Shown here in pieces: positions 38,033-46,808 of a DNA stretch of 64,000 bases. Each line of letters starts with the position of its first letter. Positions within the stretch are counted from its first letter, which is position 1. The notes beneath the pieces are model-generated. The model saw nothing but the letters and a program-made list of their open reading frames with translations, had not been told where the DNA came from and made no database searches. Location: NCBI RefSeq assembly GCF_004340945.1, contig NZ_SLYD01000002.1:124001-188000 (forward strand), read 5' to 3'. This DNA comes from Sphingomonas sp. PP-F2F-A104-K0414 (GTDB lineage: Bacteria; Pseudomonadota; Alphaproteobacteria; Sphingomonadales; Sphingomonadaceae). A program made the translations under genes and the position numbers.

Positions 38033-38136
38033 CCACCCCGGCGGAGGCCGGGGCCCAGTTGGGCAATGCTGCTAAAAGCGAGCGGCGCTCAGTTACCGAG
38101 AGCTTTCCAACTGGGCCCCGGCCTTCGCCGGGGTGG
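38033..38136. repeat. Family A palindromic element, copy A6
   Basis: Arms CCACCCCGGCGGAGGCCGG and CCTTCGCCGGGGTGG, with CCCAGTTGGG and CCAACTGGG inside. It sits in the middle of the 498-base convergent gap between the outer membrane protein gene and gcrA, flanked by both copies of the long inverted duplication. The gap has no gene. Confidence 0.85.
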
Positions 38137-38149
38137 GGTGGCAATTTGG

Positions 38150-38186
38150 AAAAAGGCCGCTTCCTCGCGCGAGGAAACGGCCTTTT
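38150..38186. terminator. Bidirectional terminator downstream of gcrA
   Basis: GGCCGCTTCCTCGCG and CGCGAGGAAACGGCC form a long stem with one mismatch, flanked by AAAAA on the left and TTTT on the right, so it can act on both strands. It lies about 110 bases after the gcrA stop. Confidence 0.8.
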
Positions 38187-38288
38187 CTGTATCACGCTAG
38201 CCATGGGCAAAGCCCATGTCGTCGGACGCGGACAAGCCGCGCCGGCCGGGCTTGGGCGAGTCCTGCGCCAAATTGGCGCAGGCCGCCC
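38155..38288 (-). repeat. Long inverted duplication, right copy
   Basis: Read on the minus strand it runs AGGGCGGCCTGCGCCAATTT, then GCCCAAGCCCGGCCGGCGCG, GACGACATGGGCTTTGCCC and a terminator stem, matching the left copy at 37802-37934. Part of it reaches to within 7 bases of the gcrA stop. Confidence 0.88.
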
Positions 38289-38294
38289 TGCGCC

Positions 38295-39047
38295 TCACCT
38301 CGGCCGCGGACCGCCGAATGGCAGCGGCGGAGTCGGACGGCGATCGCGACGCGGCAGCTGCGCCTGGTACGCATGGCCGCAGTGATCGACGCAATACGGG
38401 AAGCCCGGGTTCACCGCCTTGCCGCAGAAGTGGAAGTCGGGCTCGCCCGGATGACCAAGCGGCCATTTGCAGATCCGGTCGTTCAGTTCGAGCAGGCTCG
38501 TCTTGTTCGCCATTTCGGGCGACGGCTTGGCGGGCACCAGACGACGCGGCGGCGCCGGCGTGCTCGGTGGCTGCTGCTCACCGGGAGCCTGACGAAGGAA
38601 GCCACCGGGGCCGACCGAACGCAGGATCGGCTGCGGCGCACGGACGGGGGCGACGACGGCCGGAGCAACCTCCTCCTCGTCTTCGTCCTCATCATCCTCG
38701 GGCTCGTCCGCGACGGGCTCGGCCGCTACCGGTGCGGCCGGCTTTGGCGCAGCGACGACCGGCGGCGCGACCGGTGCGGGCTTGGGCGCCTCGACCTCTG
38801 GCTCTGCCACCGGTTCGGCCACGTCCGCCACGACCGCTGCCGACGCCTCTGCAGCCGCAGCTGCCGCCTTCGCCTCGGGATCGTTAGGCTTCACCGGCGA
38901 CGGGCGCGCCTGCAGCTCGAGGCGGTGGGCCTTGCCGATGACGGCGTTGCGGCTGACGCCACCCAGTGCTTCGGCGATCTGGCTGGCGGTCTGCCCCGCC
39001 TCCCACATCGTCTTGAGCGTCTCGATGCGCTCGTCGGTCCAGGACAT
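38295..39047 (-). CDS. gcrA: GcrA family cell cycle regulator with a long acidic/Pro-rich linker
   Basis: Alphaproteobacterial transcription factor that works with sigma-70 RNA polymerase at promoters carrying methylated GANTC sites. The N-terminus MSWTDERIETLKTMWEAGQT and SQIAEALGGVSRNAVIGKAH is the GcrA helix-turn-helix. The C-terminal part CKWPLGHPGEPDFHFCGK with FPYCVDHCGHAYQ is also typical. Between them, about residues 50-190, is an unusually long Ala/Pro/Val/Glu linker with an acidic run (EPEDDEDEDEEE). At 250 residues it is much longer than the 173 of Caulobacter GcrA. It is divergent from the ABC permease. Confidence 0.95.
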   Translation of the reverse strand: MSWTDERIETLKTMWEAGQTASQIAEALGGVSRNAVIGKAHRLELQARPSPVKPNDPEAKAAAAAAEASAAVVADVAEPVAEPEVEAPKPAPVAPPVVAAPKPAAPVAAEPVADEPEDDEDEDEEEVAPAVVAPVRAPQPILRSVGPGGFLRQAPGEQQPPSTPAPPRRLVPAKPSPEMANKTSLLELNDRICKWPLGHPGEPDFHFCGKAVNPGFPYCVDHCGHAYQAQLPRRDRRPTPPLPFGGPRPR

Positions 39048-39112
39048 GTTCGTTCCTTAGTCTTGCTCAGCCGGGTTGCGGGCGGCAGCGGCAGCGATTA
39101 CCCGCAACGCCT

Positions 39113-39967
39113 ATGAGCAGCCAGCCCCCAATCGGTGAAATCCATTCGGCGGTGCATTCCGCCCCCGGCGTTCCCGTCATAAAGAGCGTGAACTGGGAGG
39201 GATTGCGAACCCTCTATATCAAGGAGGTGCGCCGGTTCTTCAAGGTGCAGCTTCAGACGGTGTGGGCGCCGGCGATCACCACCCTCCTGTTTCTGATCGT
39301 CTTCACCATCGCGACCGGCGCTAAAAGCCCGGTGCCGGTCGACGGCCAGATCGTCGCGTTCGCCGATTTCATCGCGCCGGGGCTGATCATCGCGCAGGGC
39401 ATGATGGGGCCGGCGTTCGCCAATGCGAGCTTCTCGCTGCTGGTCGGCAAGATGCAGGGCACGATCGTCGACTATCTCCAGCCACCCTTGTCGACGGGTG
39501 AACTGCTGGCCGCGCTGGTCGGCGGTGCCGTGACACGCGCAGTGATCGTCGGGATCGTCGTGTGGGCGGCGATGGCGCTGTATCCGGGCGTGCACGTAAC
39601 GCCGCACGCGCCGCTGGCGATCATTTGGTTCGGGCTGCTGGGCGCGGTGTTCCTCGCGTTGCTCGGCGTGCTGACATCGATTTGGGCGGACAAGTTCGAT
39701 CATGCCGCCGCGGTCACCAACTTCGTGATCGCGCCGCTGTCGCTGTTGTCGGGGACGTTCTATTCGGTCGACAAGCTCGCGCCCGCGTTCCGCGCATTCA
39801 GCCATGCCAACCCGTTCTTCTACATAATCTCGGGGTTCCGATACGGGTTCCTGGGAATTGCCGACTCGCCGGTGATGATCGGCGGGATCGTGATCCTGGT
39901 GATCGACGTGGTGCTGGCGACGCTCTGCTACCGGTTGCTGAAGAGCGGTTGGAAGCTGAAGAACTGA
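39113..39967 (+). CDS. ABC-2 type transporter permease
   Basis: A 284-residue membrane protein of the ABC-2 permease type with six helices. It starts with a cytoplasmic N-terminus (WEGLRTLYIKEVRRFFKVQL) and has the family-typical GTIVDYLQPPLSTGELLAAL and NFVIAPLSLLSGTFYSVDKLAP. This layout is that of the YadH group of exporters. No ATP-binding subunit lies beside it in this window, so the ATPase must be encoded elsewhere. Its stop overlaps the start of the next gene by one base (TGATG). Confidence 0.88.
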   Translation: MSSQPPIGEIHSAVHSAPGVPVIKSVNWEGLRTLYIKEVRRFFKVQLQTVWAPAITTLLFLIVFTIATGAKSPVPVDGQIVAFADFIAPGLIIAQGMMGPAFANASFSLLVGKMQGTIVDYLQPPLSTGELLAALVGGAVTRAVIVGIVVWAAMALYPGVHVTPHAPLAIIWFGLLGAVFLALLGVLTSIWADKFDHAAAVTNFVIAPLSLLSGTFYSVDKLAPAFRAFSHANPFFYIISGFRYGFLGIADSPVMIGGIVILVIDVVLATLCYRLLKSGWKLKN

Positions 39968-41238
39968 TGCACAGGCTCGCGCTCTGGCTGATGGCGTTGG
40001 CGGTGGCGTTGTTGCCGGTTGGTGCGGTGGCGCAGGGTGCGGTGGCGGATCCGGTGCTGCGGGCGAAGGCGGATGCGCTGGTCGCGATCCTCGACGGGCG
40101 TGGCGCGTATGACGCGTATTTCGCCGCGAGCTTCCGCGAGAAGGTGCCGAAGGCGCAGTTCGCGACGATCGTCGAAAAGCTGAAGGTGACACTCGGCGCG
40201 CCGGAAAGGATCGAGTCGTTGACGGCGACGTCGGCGTGGAGCGCCAATCTGATCGTCGGCTATGCGCGCGGAACGGCGAGCGTCCGCTTGGCGCTCGATC
40301 CGGCAGCGCCGCATGCCGCCACTGGGTTGCTGATCACCGGCACAGGCGCGCGCGACGACAGCCTCGCGAAGGTCGAAGCGGAATTTCGCGCACTACCTGG
40401 GGCCATCGGGTTCGGGCTGTATGCGCTTGGCGCGGGCAAGCCTGCGCCGATCCTCGAATACCGAGCTGATATCGCCGCACCGCTCGGGTCGGCGTTCAAG
40501 CTGTGGGTACTGGCGGAGCTCGCGCGGCAGGTGGCTGCGGACGAGCGTCACTGGACGGATGTCGTGAAGGTCGGCGCGCCATCGTTGCCGTCGGGCGTGT
40601 TGCAGACCTGGCCGGCGGAGTCGCCGGTGACGGTGCAGACGCTGGCGACTCTGATGATCTCGATCAGCGACAACACCGCGACGGATACGCTGCTGACGAC
40701 GCTCGGGCGCGCGAAGGTCGATGCGATTGCCGCGTCGGCAGGTGGTAGCGTGCCGGTGATGACGACGCGGGAAATGTTCGCGCTCAAGGGCGATCCGGCA
40801 CTGACCAAGGCGTGGATCGCGGGCTCGGTGGACGAGCGGCGGGCGCTGCTGGTCGACAATGCGGTGAAGATTTCCACCGCCAAGCTGAATCCGACGGTGT
40901 TCGCGGGGAAGCCGGTGGCGATCGACAGCGTAGAGTGGTTTGCGAGTCCGGCTGCAATGGCGGGCTTGATGGATCGGCTACGCGGGGCGGATGCTACGAC
41001 TCGGGCAGTGCTGGCGGTGAATGCGGGGGTCGATCCGGCGATCGCCAAGCGGTTTGGGTATGTCGGGTTCAAGGGTGGCGGCGAGCCTGGGGTCCTGACG
41101 CTGAACTATCTGGTGCAGGCGAAGGACGGACGCTGGTATGCGGCGACCGGGAACTGGCATCGGGCGGATGACAGCGTGAACGAGGTGCGGTTCGCGGGGC
41201 TGATGGGGCGAGCGCTGGCGTTGCTGGCTGCGCGGTAG
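39967..41238 (+). CDS. Serine hydrolase, class A beta-lactamase-like
   Basis: A 423-residue exported protein. The signal peptide MHRLALWLMALAVALLPVGA ends at AVAQ. A DUF3887-like N-terminal domain (about residues 25-125) is followed by a penicillin-binding/beta-lactamase-like domain. SAFK (in LGSAFKLWVLAELAR) is the SxxK motif with the nucleophile, SDN (in MISISDNTATD) the second motif, and KGG (in GFKGGGEPG) the third, in place of KTG. It may act on murein or other peptides rather than antibiotics. It overlaps the ABC permease stop and probably shares its transcript. Confidence 0.82.
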   Translation: MHRLALWLMALAVALLPVGAVAQGAVADPVLRAKADALVAILDGRGAYDAYFAASFREKVPKAQFATIVEKLKVTLGAPERIESLTATSAWSANLIVGYARGTASVRLALDPAAPHAATGLLITGTGARDDSLAKVEAEFRALPGAIGFGLYALGAGKPAPILEYRADIAAPLGSAFKLWVLAELARQVAADERHWTDVVKVGAPSLPSGVLQTWPAESPVTVQTLATLMISISDNTATDTLLTTLGRAKVDAIAASAGGSVPVMTTREMFALKGDPALTKAWIAGSVDERRALLVDNAVKISTAKLNPTVFAGKPVAIDSVEWFASPAAMAGLMDRLRGADATTRAVLAVNAGVDPAIAKRFGYVGFKGGGEPGVLTLNYLVQAKDGRWYAATGNWHRADDSVNEVRFAGLMGRALALLAAR

Positions 41239-41280
41239 GCTTAGCTGCCGTTTCCGAGAGAGCGCCCAACTTTTCTGCTA

Positions 41281-41386
41281 CCACCCCGGCGAAGGCCGGG
41301 GCCAAGTTGGTGAACGTTGCTAATTGAGGGCAGCGCGCCGTTACGACCACCTTTCCAACTGGGCCCCGGCCTCCGCCGGGGTGGTG
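41281..41386. repeat. Family A palindromic element, copy A7
   Basis: Arms CCACCCCGGCGAAGGCCGG and CCTCCGCCGGGGTGG, with GCCAAGTTGG and CCAACTGGG inside; the centre has GTTGCTAATTG. It fills the convergent gap between the serine hydrolase and the GNAT gene. Confidence 0.85.
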
Positions 41387-41411
41387 TAATCTGGGGGAAG
41401 GGCGGCGGTAT

Positions 41412-41984
41412 TTAAGCCCGCCCGGCCGCCTGCCAGCTATCGGCGCATAGCCCGTAGATCAGGCTGTCACGCAGACCCAAATGCGTCTCCCATTCGTCGC
41501 GCAACAGCCGTTCACGGCGAAAGCCCAGCCGCTCCAACAACAAGATCGACGCAGTATTCTCGGTATCCGCGTCGGCGAATACGCGGCTCCGCCCCTCTGC
41601 GAACAAACGATCGATCACGGCCGATACGGCCTCCCGCGCGATCCCACGCCCCCACGCTTCGCGTGCCAGGATGAAGCCGATCTCGGTAACCCCCGCGCCA
41701 TCGGCCTCGCTCCCCGAGACCCAGCCGATCGCGCGGTCGTCGCCGGTGCGGGTGATCGCCCAGGTGCGCTGGTTGCCCGGCGCGGCTTCCTCGGCGAGGT
41801 AGGTGCGAACGTCGTCGACCGAACCCAGGGGACCGTCGGCGGAATAGGCCATCAGCTCCGCATCCGCGAGCATCGGGTGCAACGCGGTCGCGTCGCCCTC
41901 GACGAGCGGCCGCAGTCGCAGCCGGCGCGTCTTCAGCACCGGCGATACGCCGGCGCGCCGTGGCCTGCGTCCGGGTTGCCTCAC
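41412..41984 (-). CDS. GNAT family N-acetyltransferase, RimJ/RimL type
   Basis: An acetyltransferase that begins, after a short Arg-rich leader, with LKTRRLRLRPLVEGDATALH, the usual N-terminus of ribosomal-protein-type GNATs. The acetyl-CoA loop is EIGFILAREAWGRGIAREAV and the C-terminal motif ENTASILLLERLGFRRE. I place the start at the GTG at 41984, which overlaps the lysR stop as GTGA. A second GTG at 41939, directly before LKTRRL, is also possible and would give 175 residues. The substrate is unknown. It is the last gene of a lysR-GNAT pair. Confidence 0.82.
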   Translation of the reverse strand: MRQPGRRPRRAGVSPVLKTRRLRLRPLVEGDATALHPMLADAELMAYSADGPLGSVDDVRTYLAEEAAPGNQRTWAITRTGDDRAIGWVSGSEADGAGVTEIGFILAREAWGRGIAREAVSAVIDRLFAEGRSRVFADADTENTASILLLERLGFRRERLLRDEWETHLGLRDSLIYGLCADSWQAAGRA

Positions 41985-42763
41985 GCGGTCAGAGCATCCA
42001 CGAGCGCGCGGACTTTCTTCTGGCGCCACTGCGGGAGCGGGGCGACGAGCCAGTACCCCCCCTTCGACGGCTGCGACTCGCCGATCAGCTGGACGCGGGC
42101 CTGCGCGAGATCGCGGCGAGCGAGCAGTTCGGGCACGGTCGCCCGACCGAGCCCCGCCGCCGCCGCGTCGATCGCGAGTCCGGCATCCGTTACGCGGACC
42201 AGCGCTACGCCGTCTTCTCCGGACCAAGCGATCGCCGACTCACTGTCGGTGCCGGGCTTGGCGATCGTAACCATGCCTTCGGATTCGAGCGCTTCGCCCT
42301 CATGCTCGCCGGGACCATCGCCCCAGCGGATCGCGAGGTCGAGATTGGCTTCGGTGAAGTCGACATTCTCGTCGGCGGTGATCAGCACGAACCGCAGTTC
42401 GGGATCCGCCTCGGCGATCTGCGCGAGCCGCGGCATCAGCCATTTCTCGGTCAGGTCGCGCGGCGCTGCGATCGTCAGCGATTTCGACGACTGCCCCGCC
42501 TGCATCGCGCGCACGGCCTCCTCGAACTGGAGGAAGCCGCCACGGAGTGCGCCGAGACCGGCCTCAGCCTCAGGCGTCAGTTCAAGCCCGCGCGTGGTAC
42601 GGCGGAACAGGACGACGCCAAGCGTATCTTCCAGCGCGCGAATCTGCTGACCCACCGCCGCCGGCGTCACCGCCAGCTCGTCCGCAGCACGCGTAAACGA
42701 CAGATGTCGCGCCGCCGCGTCGAGTACGCGCAGGCCGTTGAGCGGGAGATGCGTGCGCTTCAT
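41981..42763 (-). CDS. LysR family transcriptional regulator, GcvA-like
   Basis: A 260-residue LysR regulator. The helix-turn-helix is LNGLRVLDAAARHLSFTRAA then DELAVTPAAVGQQIRALEDT, the GcvA/AmpR subgroup pattern. The effector domain begins LTIAAPRDLTEKWLMPRLA. It is somewhat shorter than the roughly 300 usual for the family. The start MKRTHLPLNGLRVLD is clear; an open frame upstream passes through a repeat. It overlaps the GNAT gene by GTGA and might regulate it. Confidence 0.88.
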   Translation of the reverse strand: MKRTHLPLNGLRVLDAAARHLSFTRAADELAVTPAAVGQQIRALEDTLGVVLFRRTTRGLELTPEAEAGLGALRGGFLQFEEAVRAMQAGQSSKSLTIAAPRDLTEKWLMPRLAQIAEADPELRFVLITADENVDFTEANLDLAIRWGDGPGEHEGEALESEGMVTIAKPGTDSESAIAWSGEDGVALVRVTDAGLAIDAAAAGLGRATVPELLARRDLAQARVQLIGESQPSKGGYWLVAPLPQWRQKKVRALVDALTA

Positions 42764-42798
42764 TGAACCGGCCCCTTTGCCAGCAGCTTCACCCCAAC

Positions 42799-42882
42799 CG
42801 TCATCCCAGCGAAAGCTGGGATATTCATGGGGCGGGCGTGACGACCGCCAACCGGGATACCCCAGCTTTCGCTGGGGTGACG
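42799..42882. repeat. Family B palindromic element, copy B6
   Basis: Arms CGTCATCCCAGCGAAAGCTG and CCCAGCTTTCGCTGGGGTGA. It lies between apaG and lysR, both on the minus strand, and so just upstream of lysR. Confidence 0.85.
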
Positions 42883-42941
42883 GAATGAGGTCAGGCGACG
42901 GAGGTCTTCGAGGCGCGCGCTTCTCATGAGTGCACGGCGCA

Positions 42942-43340
42942 TCAGTTGAGCACCGCAGGCGCGAACAGGGAGAAGCGGGGGATCTCGACGTCGAAGAGCG
43001 CGCCGTCCTCGCGGACCATGCGGTAGCTTCCCTGCATCGCGCCCGACGGCGTCGCCAGTGGGCAGCCCGAGACATAGTCGAAGCTCGCGCCGGGCTCGAT
43101 CACCGGCTGTTCGCCGACCACGCCTTCACCCTCGACCGAATGGCGCGCGCCGCGGCCGTCGGTGATCACCCAGTGGCGGGTCAGCAACTGGACCGTCTCG
43201 TCGCCCTCGTTCTCAAGCCGGATGTGATACGCCCAGAACCAGCGGCCGCGCTCTGGCTCGGACTGTTCGGGCAGATAGCTGACCGACACGCGCACCGTCA
43301 CCCCATCGGTCGTCGCCGCGTTGGGGAACAGCGCCTTCAC
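42942..43340 (-). CDS. apaG: Co2+/Mg2+ efflux protein ApaG
   Basis: A 132-residue ApaG/DUF525 protein with an immunoglobulin-like fold. FVWAYHIRLENEGDETVQLL-like sequence is present as FWAYHIRLENEGDETVQLL, followed by RHWVITDGRGARHSVEGEGV and GEQPVIEPGASFDYVSGCPL. The GTG start overlaps the metZ stop (GTGA), so it is translationally coupled to metZ. ApaG is linked to Co2+ resistance and Mg2+ efflux in enterobacteria; its biochemical role is uncertain. Confidence 0.94.
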   Translation of the reverse strand: MKALFPNAATTDGVTVRVSVSYLPEQSEPERGRWFWAYHIRLENEGDETVQLLTRHWVITDGRGARHSVEGEGVVGEQPVIEPGASFDYVSGCPLATPSGAMQGSYRMVREDGALFDVEIPRFSLFAPAVLN

Positions 43341-44542
43341 AATCCTGCCTGCCTCAAGGCCTGATCAAGGTCATCGATCACGTCCTGCGCATCCTCCAGC
43401 CCGACGTTGATCCGCAACAACCCCTCCGTCACGCCCATCTCGATCTGCTTGTCGGGCGAGACGCTGGCGTGCGTGGTCGAGGCCGGATGCGTCATCAGCG
43501 AGCGCGAGTCGCCGATGTTGTTCGAGATATCGACCAGTTCGAGACCATCGAGCAGTGCGTGTGCCTGCTCGCGTCCCTCGACCTCGAACGCGAAGATCGG
43601 TCCGCACGCGTCCATCTGGCGCATCGCGAGCTCATGCTGCGGATGGCTCGGCAAGAAGGGATGCAGCACGCGAGGGACGCGGCCTTCGAGGAATTGCCCG
43701 ACCTTCATCGCGTTCTCGGACTGGCGGTGGATGCGCAGGTCGAGCGTCTCGAGGCCCTTCAGCACCACCCATGCGTTGAACGGCGACAGCGTCGGGCCGG
43801 TGTTGCGCGTGAATGGCAGCAGCGTGTTGGTAATGAAATCCTCGGTGCCACAAACGGCGCCGGCGAGCACGCGGCCCTGCCCGTCCATCATCTTAGTCGC
43901 GCTGTAGGCCGTGACGTCGGCGCCGAACTCCATCGGCCGCTGCAAGGCGGGCGTCGCGAACGCGTTGTCGACGACCGTCGTGATGCCGCGCTCGCGCGCG
44001 ATGTCGCAGATCGCCTTCAAACCGGCGATATCCATCGTCGGGTTGGCGGGCGTCTCGAAGAAGAACACCTTCGTTTCGGGGCGGACCGCGTCGAGAAACG
44101 CCTGCGGATCGCGCGCATCGACGATCGTCGTGGCGATCCCGAACTTCGGCAGCAGCGTGTCGGTGAGCCAGCGGCACGAGCCGAACGCCGCACGGCCACC
44201 AACGAGGTGATCGCCAGTCTGAAGCTGGCAGAGCAGCGCGGCAGTCATCGCCGCCATGCCCGTCGCCATCGTCCGGCACGCCTCGGCGCCTTCGAGCAGC
44301 GCGATCCGCTCCTCGAGCATCTGCACGGTCGGGTTCTGGAGGCGGGAATAGGTCATCCCCTCCTGCTCGCCGGCAAAGCGCGCCGCGGCGTCGCCCGCCT
44401 TGTCGTAGCAATAGCCCGAGGTGAGGAACAACGCCTCCGACGTCTCGCCATATTCGCTGCGGGCGGTGCCGCCGCGGATGGCGCGCGTCGCGGGACGCCA
44501 ATTCTGGGTGATCGAACGATCCTGGCCGGTCTTGCGCTTCAT
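43337..44542 (-). CDS. metZ: O-succinylhomoserine sulfhydrylase
   Basis: PLP enzyme of the Cys/Met metabolism family that makes homocysteine from O-succinylhomoserine and sulfide. It is 401 residues from the ATG at 44542 (MKRKTGQDRSITQNWRPAT). ALFLTSGYCYDKAGDAAARF and YSRLQNPTVQMLEERIALLE are typical. The PLP Lys is in DVTAYSATKMMDGQGRVLAG. A longer frame upstream is not conserved. apaG follows with a 4-base overlap. Confidence 0.94.
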   Translation of the reverse strand: MKRKTGQDRSITQNWRPATRAIRGGTARSEYGETSEALFLTSGYCYDKAGDAAARFAGEQEGMTYSRLQNPTVQMLEERIALLEGAEACRTMATGMAAMTAALLCQLQTGDHLVGGRAAFGSCRWLTDTLLPKFGIATTIVDARDPQAFLDAVRPETKVFFFETPANPTMDIAGLKAICDIARERGITTVVDNAFATPALQRPMEFGADVTAYSATKMMDGQGRVLAGAVCGTEDFITNTLLPFTRNTGPTLSPFNAWVVLKGLETLDLRIHRQSENAMKVGQFLEGRVPRVLHPFLPSHPQHELAMRQMDACGPIFAFEVEGREQAHALLDGLELVDISNNIGDSRSLMTHPASTTHASVSPDKQIEMGVTEGLLRINVGLEDAQDVIDDLDQALRQAGL

Positions 44543-44616
44543 GCGCGCCGCTTTGCCGGGGGGGAGCGGGGATGACAAGCCTTGCGGGTGCGAGAAGAGC
44601 GGGCCGGGTGCCTCGC

Positions 44617-45717
44617 TCAGTACCGCCCCCAGGTAAATTTCGAGGACAGCGCGTAGTTCCACACCGCGCCGACCAGCACGCCGATCAGCGCCGACGCCGC
44701 CCACGCGCCATCGCGCATCTCGTACAGGAACGCGGCGATACCAACATTGGCGACCGCACCGACCGAGCAGATCACTGCGAACGACACCCAGCCGTCGACC
44801 AATTGCCGCCACCCCTTCAAGCGCCGGTCACGATACGTCAGCGCGTTGTTGAGGAAGAAGTTTAACGTGAGCGCGGCGAGCGTCGCGACGATCTCGCCGA
44901 CCAGGAAGTGCGTGCCGAACCCTACGAACAACGCGGTCAGCACCGCCATGTGGATGCCGACGCCGAGCACGCCGATCGCCGAGAACATCGCGAACCGCAC
45001 CGGCACGACCCGCCCGAACATCCGGTCGTAGATCGCGATCAGATATTCCATCGCGACGACGTGATCGAGCTTGCTTTCGCCTTCGGTGCGGCAGCGGAAG
45101 GTGTAGGGCACTTCGACGAAGCGCAGCGGCGTGGGCGAGGCGGTGAGCAGGTCGAGCAGGATCTTGAAGCCGATCGCGGACAGCGACGGCGCGAGGCGGC
45201 GGACGATGTCGGTGCGGATCATGAAGAAGCCGCTCATCGGATCGTTGAGATCGCATTTCAGCACGCGGCGCGACATCCGGGTGGCGAGCGCCGACTTGGC
45301 GACGCGGTCGCTGTCCCACTCGCCCGTGCAGCCGCCGCTGACGAAGCGCGAGCCGATCGCTACGTCGGTCTCGCTGTCCTTCAACAGGTCGAGCATCGCC
45401 GGCAGCAACGTCTCGTCGTGCTGGAGGTCTCCGTCGATCACCGCGACGACCGGCGCCGCCGTCGCGCACATCCCCTCGATGCACGCCGACGACAGCCCGC
45501 GTCGACCGATCCGCTGGATCACGCGCACCCGCTTGTCGAGGCGGGCGATCTCGCGCGCGGCGTCGGCGGTGCCGTCGGGACTGTCGTCGTCGACGAAGAT
45601 CGCCTCCCAGTTACGCCCGGCCAGCGCCTGATCGAGCTTGGCGATCAACGTCGGGACGTTGGCCTTCTCGTTGAACGTCGGGATGACGATCGCAAGTTCG
45701 AGAAGGTCGGCGATCAC
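44617..45717 (-). CDS. GT2 glycosyltransferase fused to a GtrA domain
   Basis: A 366-residue membrane protein of two parts. The N-terminal GT2 domain of the dolichol-phosphate mannose synthase type (residues 1-235) has AIVIPTFNEKANVPTLIAKL, FVDDDSPDGTADAAREIA and IDGDLQHDETLLPAMLDLL. The C-terminal GtrA-like domain (about 240-366) has four helices (AIGVLGVGIHMAVLTALFVG, LTLNFFLNNALTYRDRR). Such fusions make and flip lipid-linked sugars for cell-envelope glycans. leuB follows it on the upstream side with only 4 bases between, so it is probably co-transcribed with leuB, though unrelated in function. Confidence 0.9.
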   Translation of the reverse strand: MIADLLELAIVIPTFNEKANVPTLIAKLDQALAGRNWEAIFVDDDSPDGTADAAREIARLDKRVRVIQRIGRRGLSSACIEGMCATAAPVVAVIDGDLQHDETLLPAMLDLLKDSETDVAIGSRFVSGGCTGEWDSDRVAKSALATRMSRRVLKCDLNDPMSGFFMIRTDIVRRLAPSLSAIGFKILLDLLTASPTPLRFVEVPYTFRCRTEGESKLDHVVAMEYLIAIYDRMFGRVVPVRFAMFSAIGVLGVGIHMAVLTALFVGFGTHFLVGEIVATLAALTLNFFLNNALTYRDRRLKGWRQLVDGWVSFAVICSVGAVANVGIAAFLYEMRDGAWAASALIGVLVGAVWNYALSSKFTWGRY

Positions 45718-45721
45718 AGGC

Positions 45722-46768
45722 TCAGCCGAGTTCGGCGAGAACGGCGTCGCCCATCGCCGAGGTCGACAGCGTGCCGCCGAGGTCAGGCGTGCGCGCGCCC
45801 TTCAGGATCGCCGCGGCGACCGCTGCCTCGATCCGGTCGGCCGCTTCGGGCAGATCGAGCGAGTGGCGCAGCATCATCGCCGCGGACAGGATCGCCGCGC
45901 ACGGATTGGCCTTGCCCTGCCCGGCGATATCGGGTGCGCTCCCATGAATCGGCTCGTACATGCCCTTGTTAGAGTCGTTCAGCGCGGCGGACGGCAGCAT
46001 GCCGATCGAGCCTGCGCACATCGACGCCTCGTCGGACAGGATGTCGCCGAACAGATTGCCTGTGACGATCACGTCGAACTGGCCGGGGTTGCGCACCATC
46101 TGCATCGCCGCGTTGTCGACGTACATGTGGCTGAGTTCGATATCGGGATAGTCAGCCGAGACCTCGATCACGACGTCGCGCCACAGCTGCGAGGTCTCCA
46201 GCACGTTGGCCTTGTCGACCGATAGCAGCTTGCCCTTCCGGGTCCGTGCAGTCTCGAAACCGACGCGGGCGATGCGCGCGATCTCGGCCTCGTCGTAGCG
46301 CATCTCGTCATGGCCTTCGCGCAGGCCATCGGCGGTGGTGCGGATGCCCTTGGCGCCGAAATACACGTCGCCGGTCAGTTCGCGGACGATGACCATGTCG
46401 ATCGACCGGGCGATCTCGGGGCGAAGCGCGGAGGCGTCCTCAAGGCCGGCGAACAGCTTGGCCGGGCGCAAATTGGCGAACAGCCCGAGCTCCTTGCGCA
46501 GGCCGAGAATGGCTTGCTCGGGGCGGAACTGGCGTTCGAGCGCATCGCAGTCGGGATCGCCGACCGCCCCGAACAGGATCGCATCGGCACGGCGGGCGAG
46601 GTCGAGCGTCTCGGCGGGAAGCGGATGGCCTACGGCCTTGTACGCGGCGCCGCCGACGAGACCCTCTTCGTAGGTGAGGTCGAGGCCGAGCGTATCGAGC
46701 ACCCGCCGCGCTTCCGCGGTGACTTCGGGTCCGATGCCGTCGCCGGCCAGTATCGCGATCAAGGGCAT
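45722..46768 (-). CDS. leuB: 3-isopropylmalate dehydrogenase
   Basis: NAD-dependent oxidative decarboxylation in leucine synthesis. It is 348 residues from the ATG at 46768, giving [70 protein letters not shown] and [20 protein letters not shown] are family signatures. It lies between recO and the GT2-GtrA gene on one strand. The other leu genes are not in the window. Confidence 0.97.
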   Translation of the reverse strand: MPLIAILAGDGIGPEVTAEARRVLDTLGLDLTYEEGLVGGAAYKAVGHPLPAETLDLARRADAILFGAVGDPDCDALERQFRPEQAILGLRKELGLFANLRPAKLFAGLEDASALRPEIARSIDMVIVRELTGDVYFGAKGIRTTADGLREGHDEMRYDEAEIARIARVGFETARTRKGKLLSVDKANVLETSQLWRDVVIEVSADYPDIELSHMYVDNAAMQMVRNPGQFDVIVTGNLFGDILSDEASMCAGSIGMLPSAALNDSNKGMYEPIHGSAPDIAGQGKANPCAAILSAAMMLRHSLDLPEAADRIEAAVAAAILKGARTPDLGGTLSTSAMGDAVLAELG

Positions 46769-46808
46769 GTGCGTTCCTCCTGCGCGGCCCTTGCCGGGCG
46801 AGGCACGC

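Noticed and set aside
37802-38288. An insertion sequence with 135-base inverted ends
   Set aside because: The interior is only about 220 bases, encodes no transposase, and consists of other repeats. No target-site duplication is evident.
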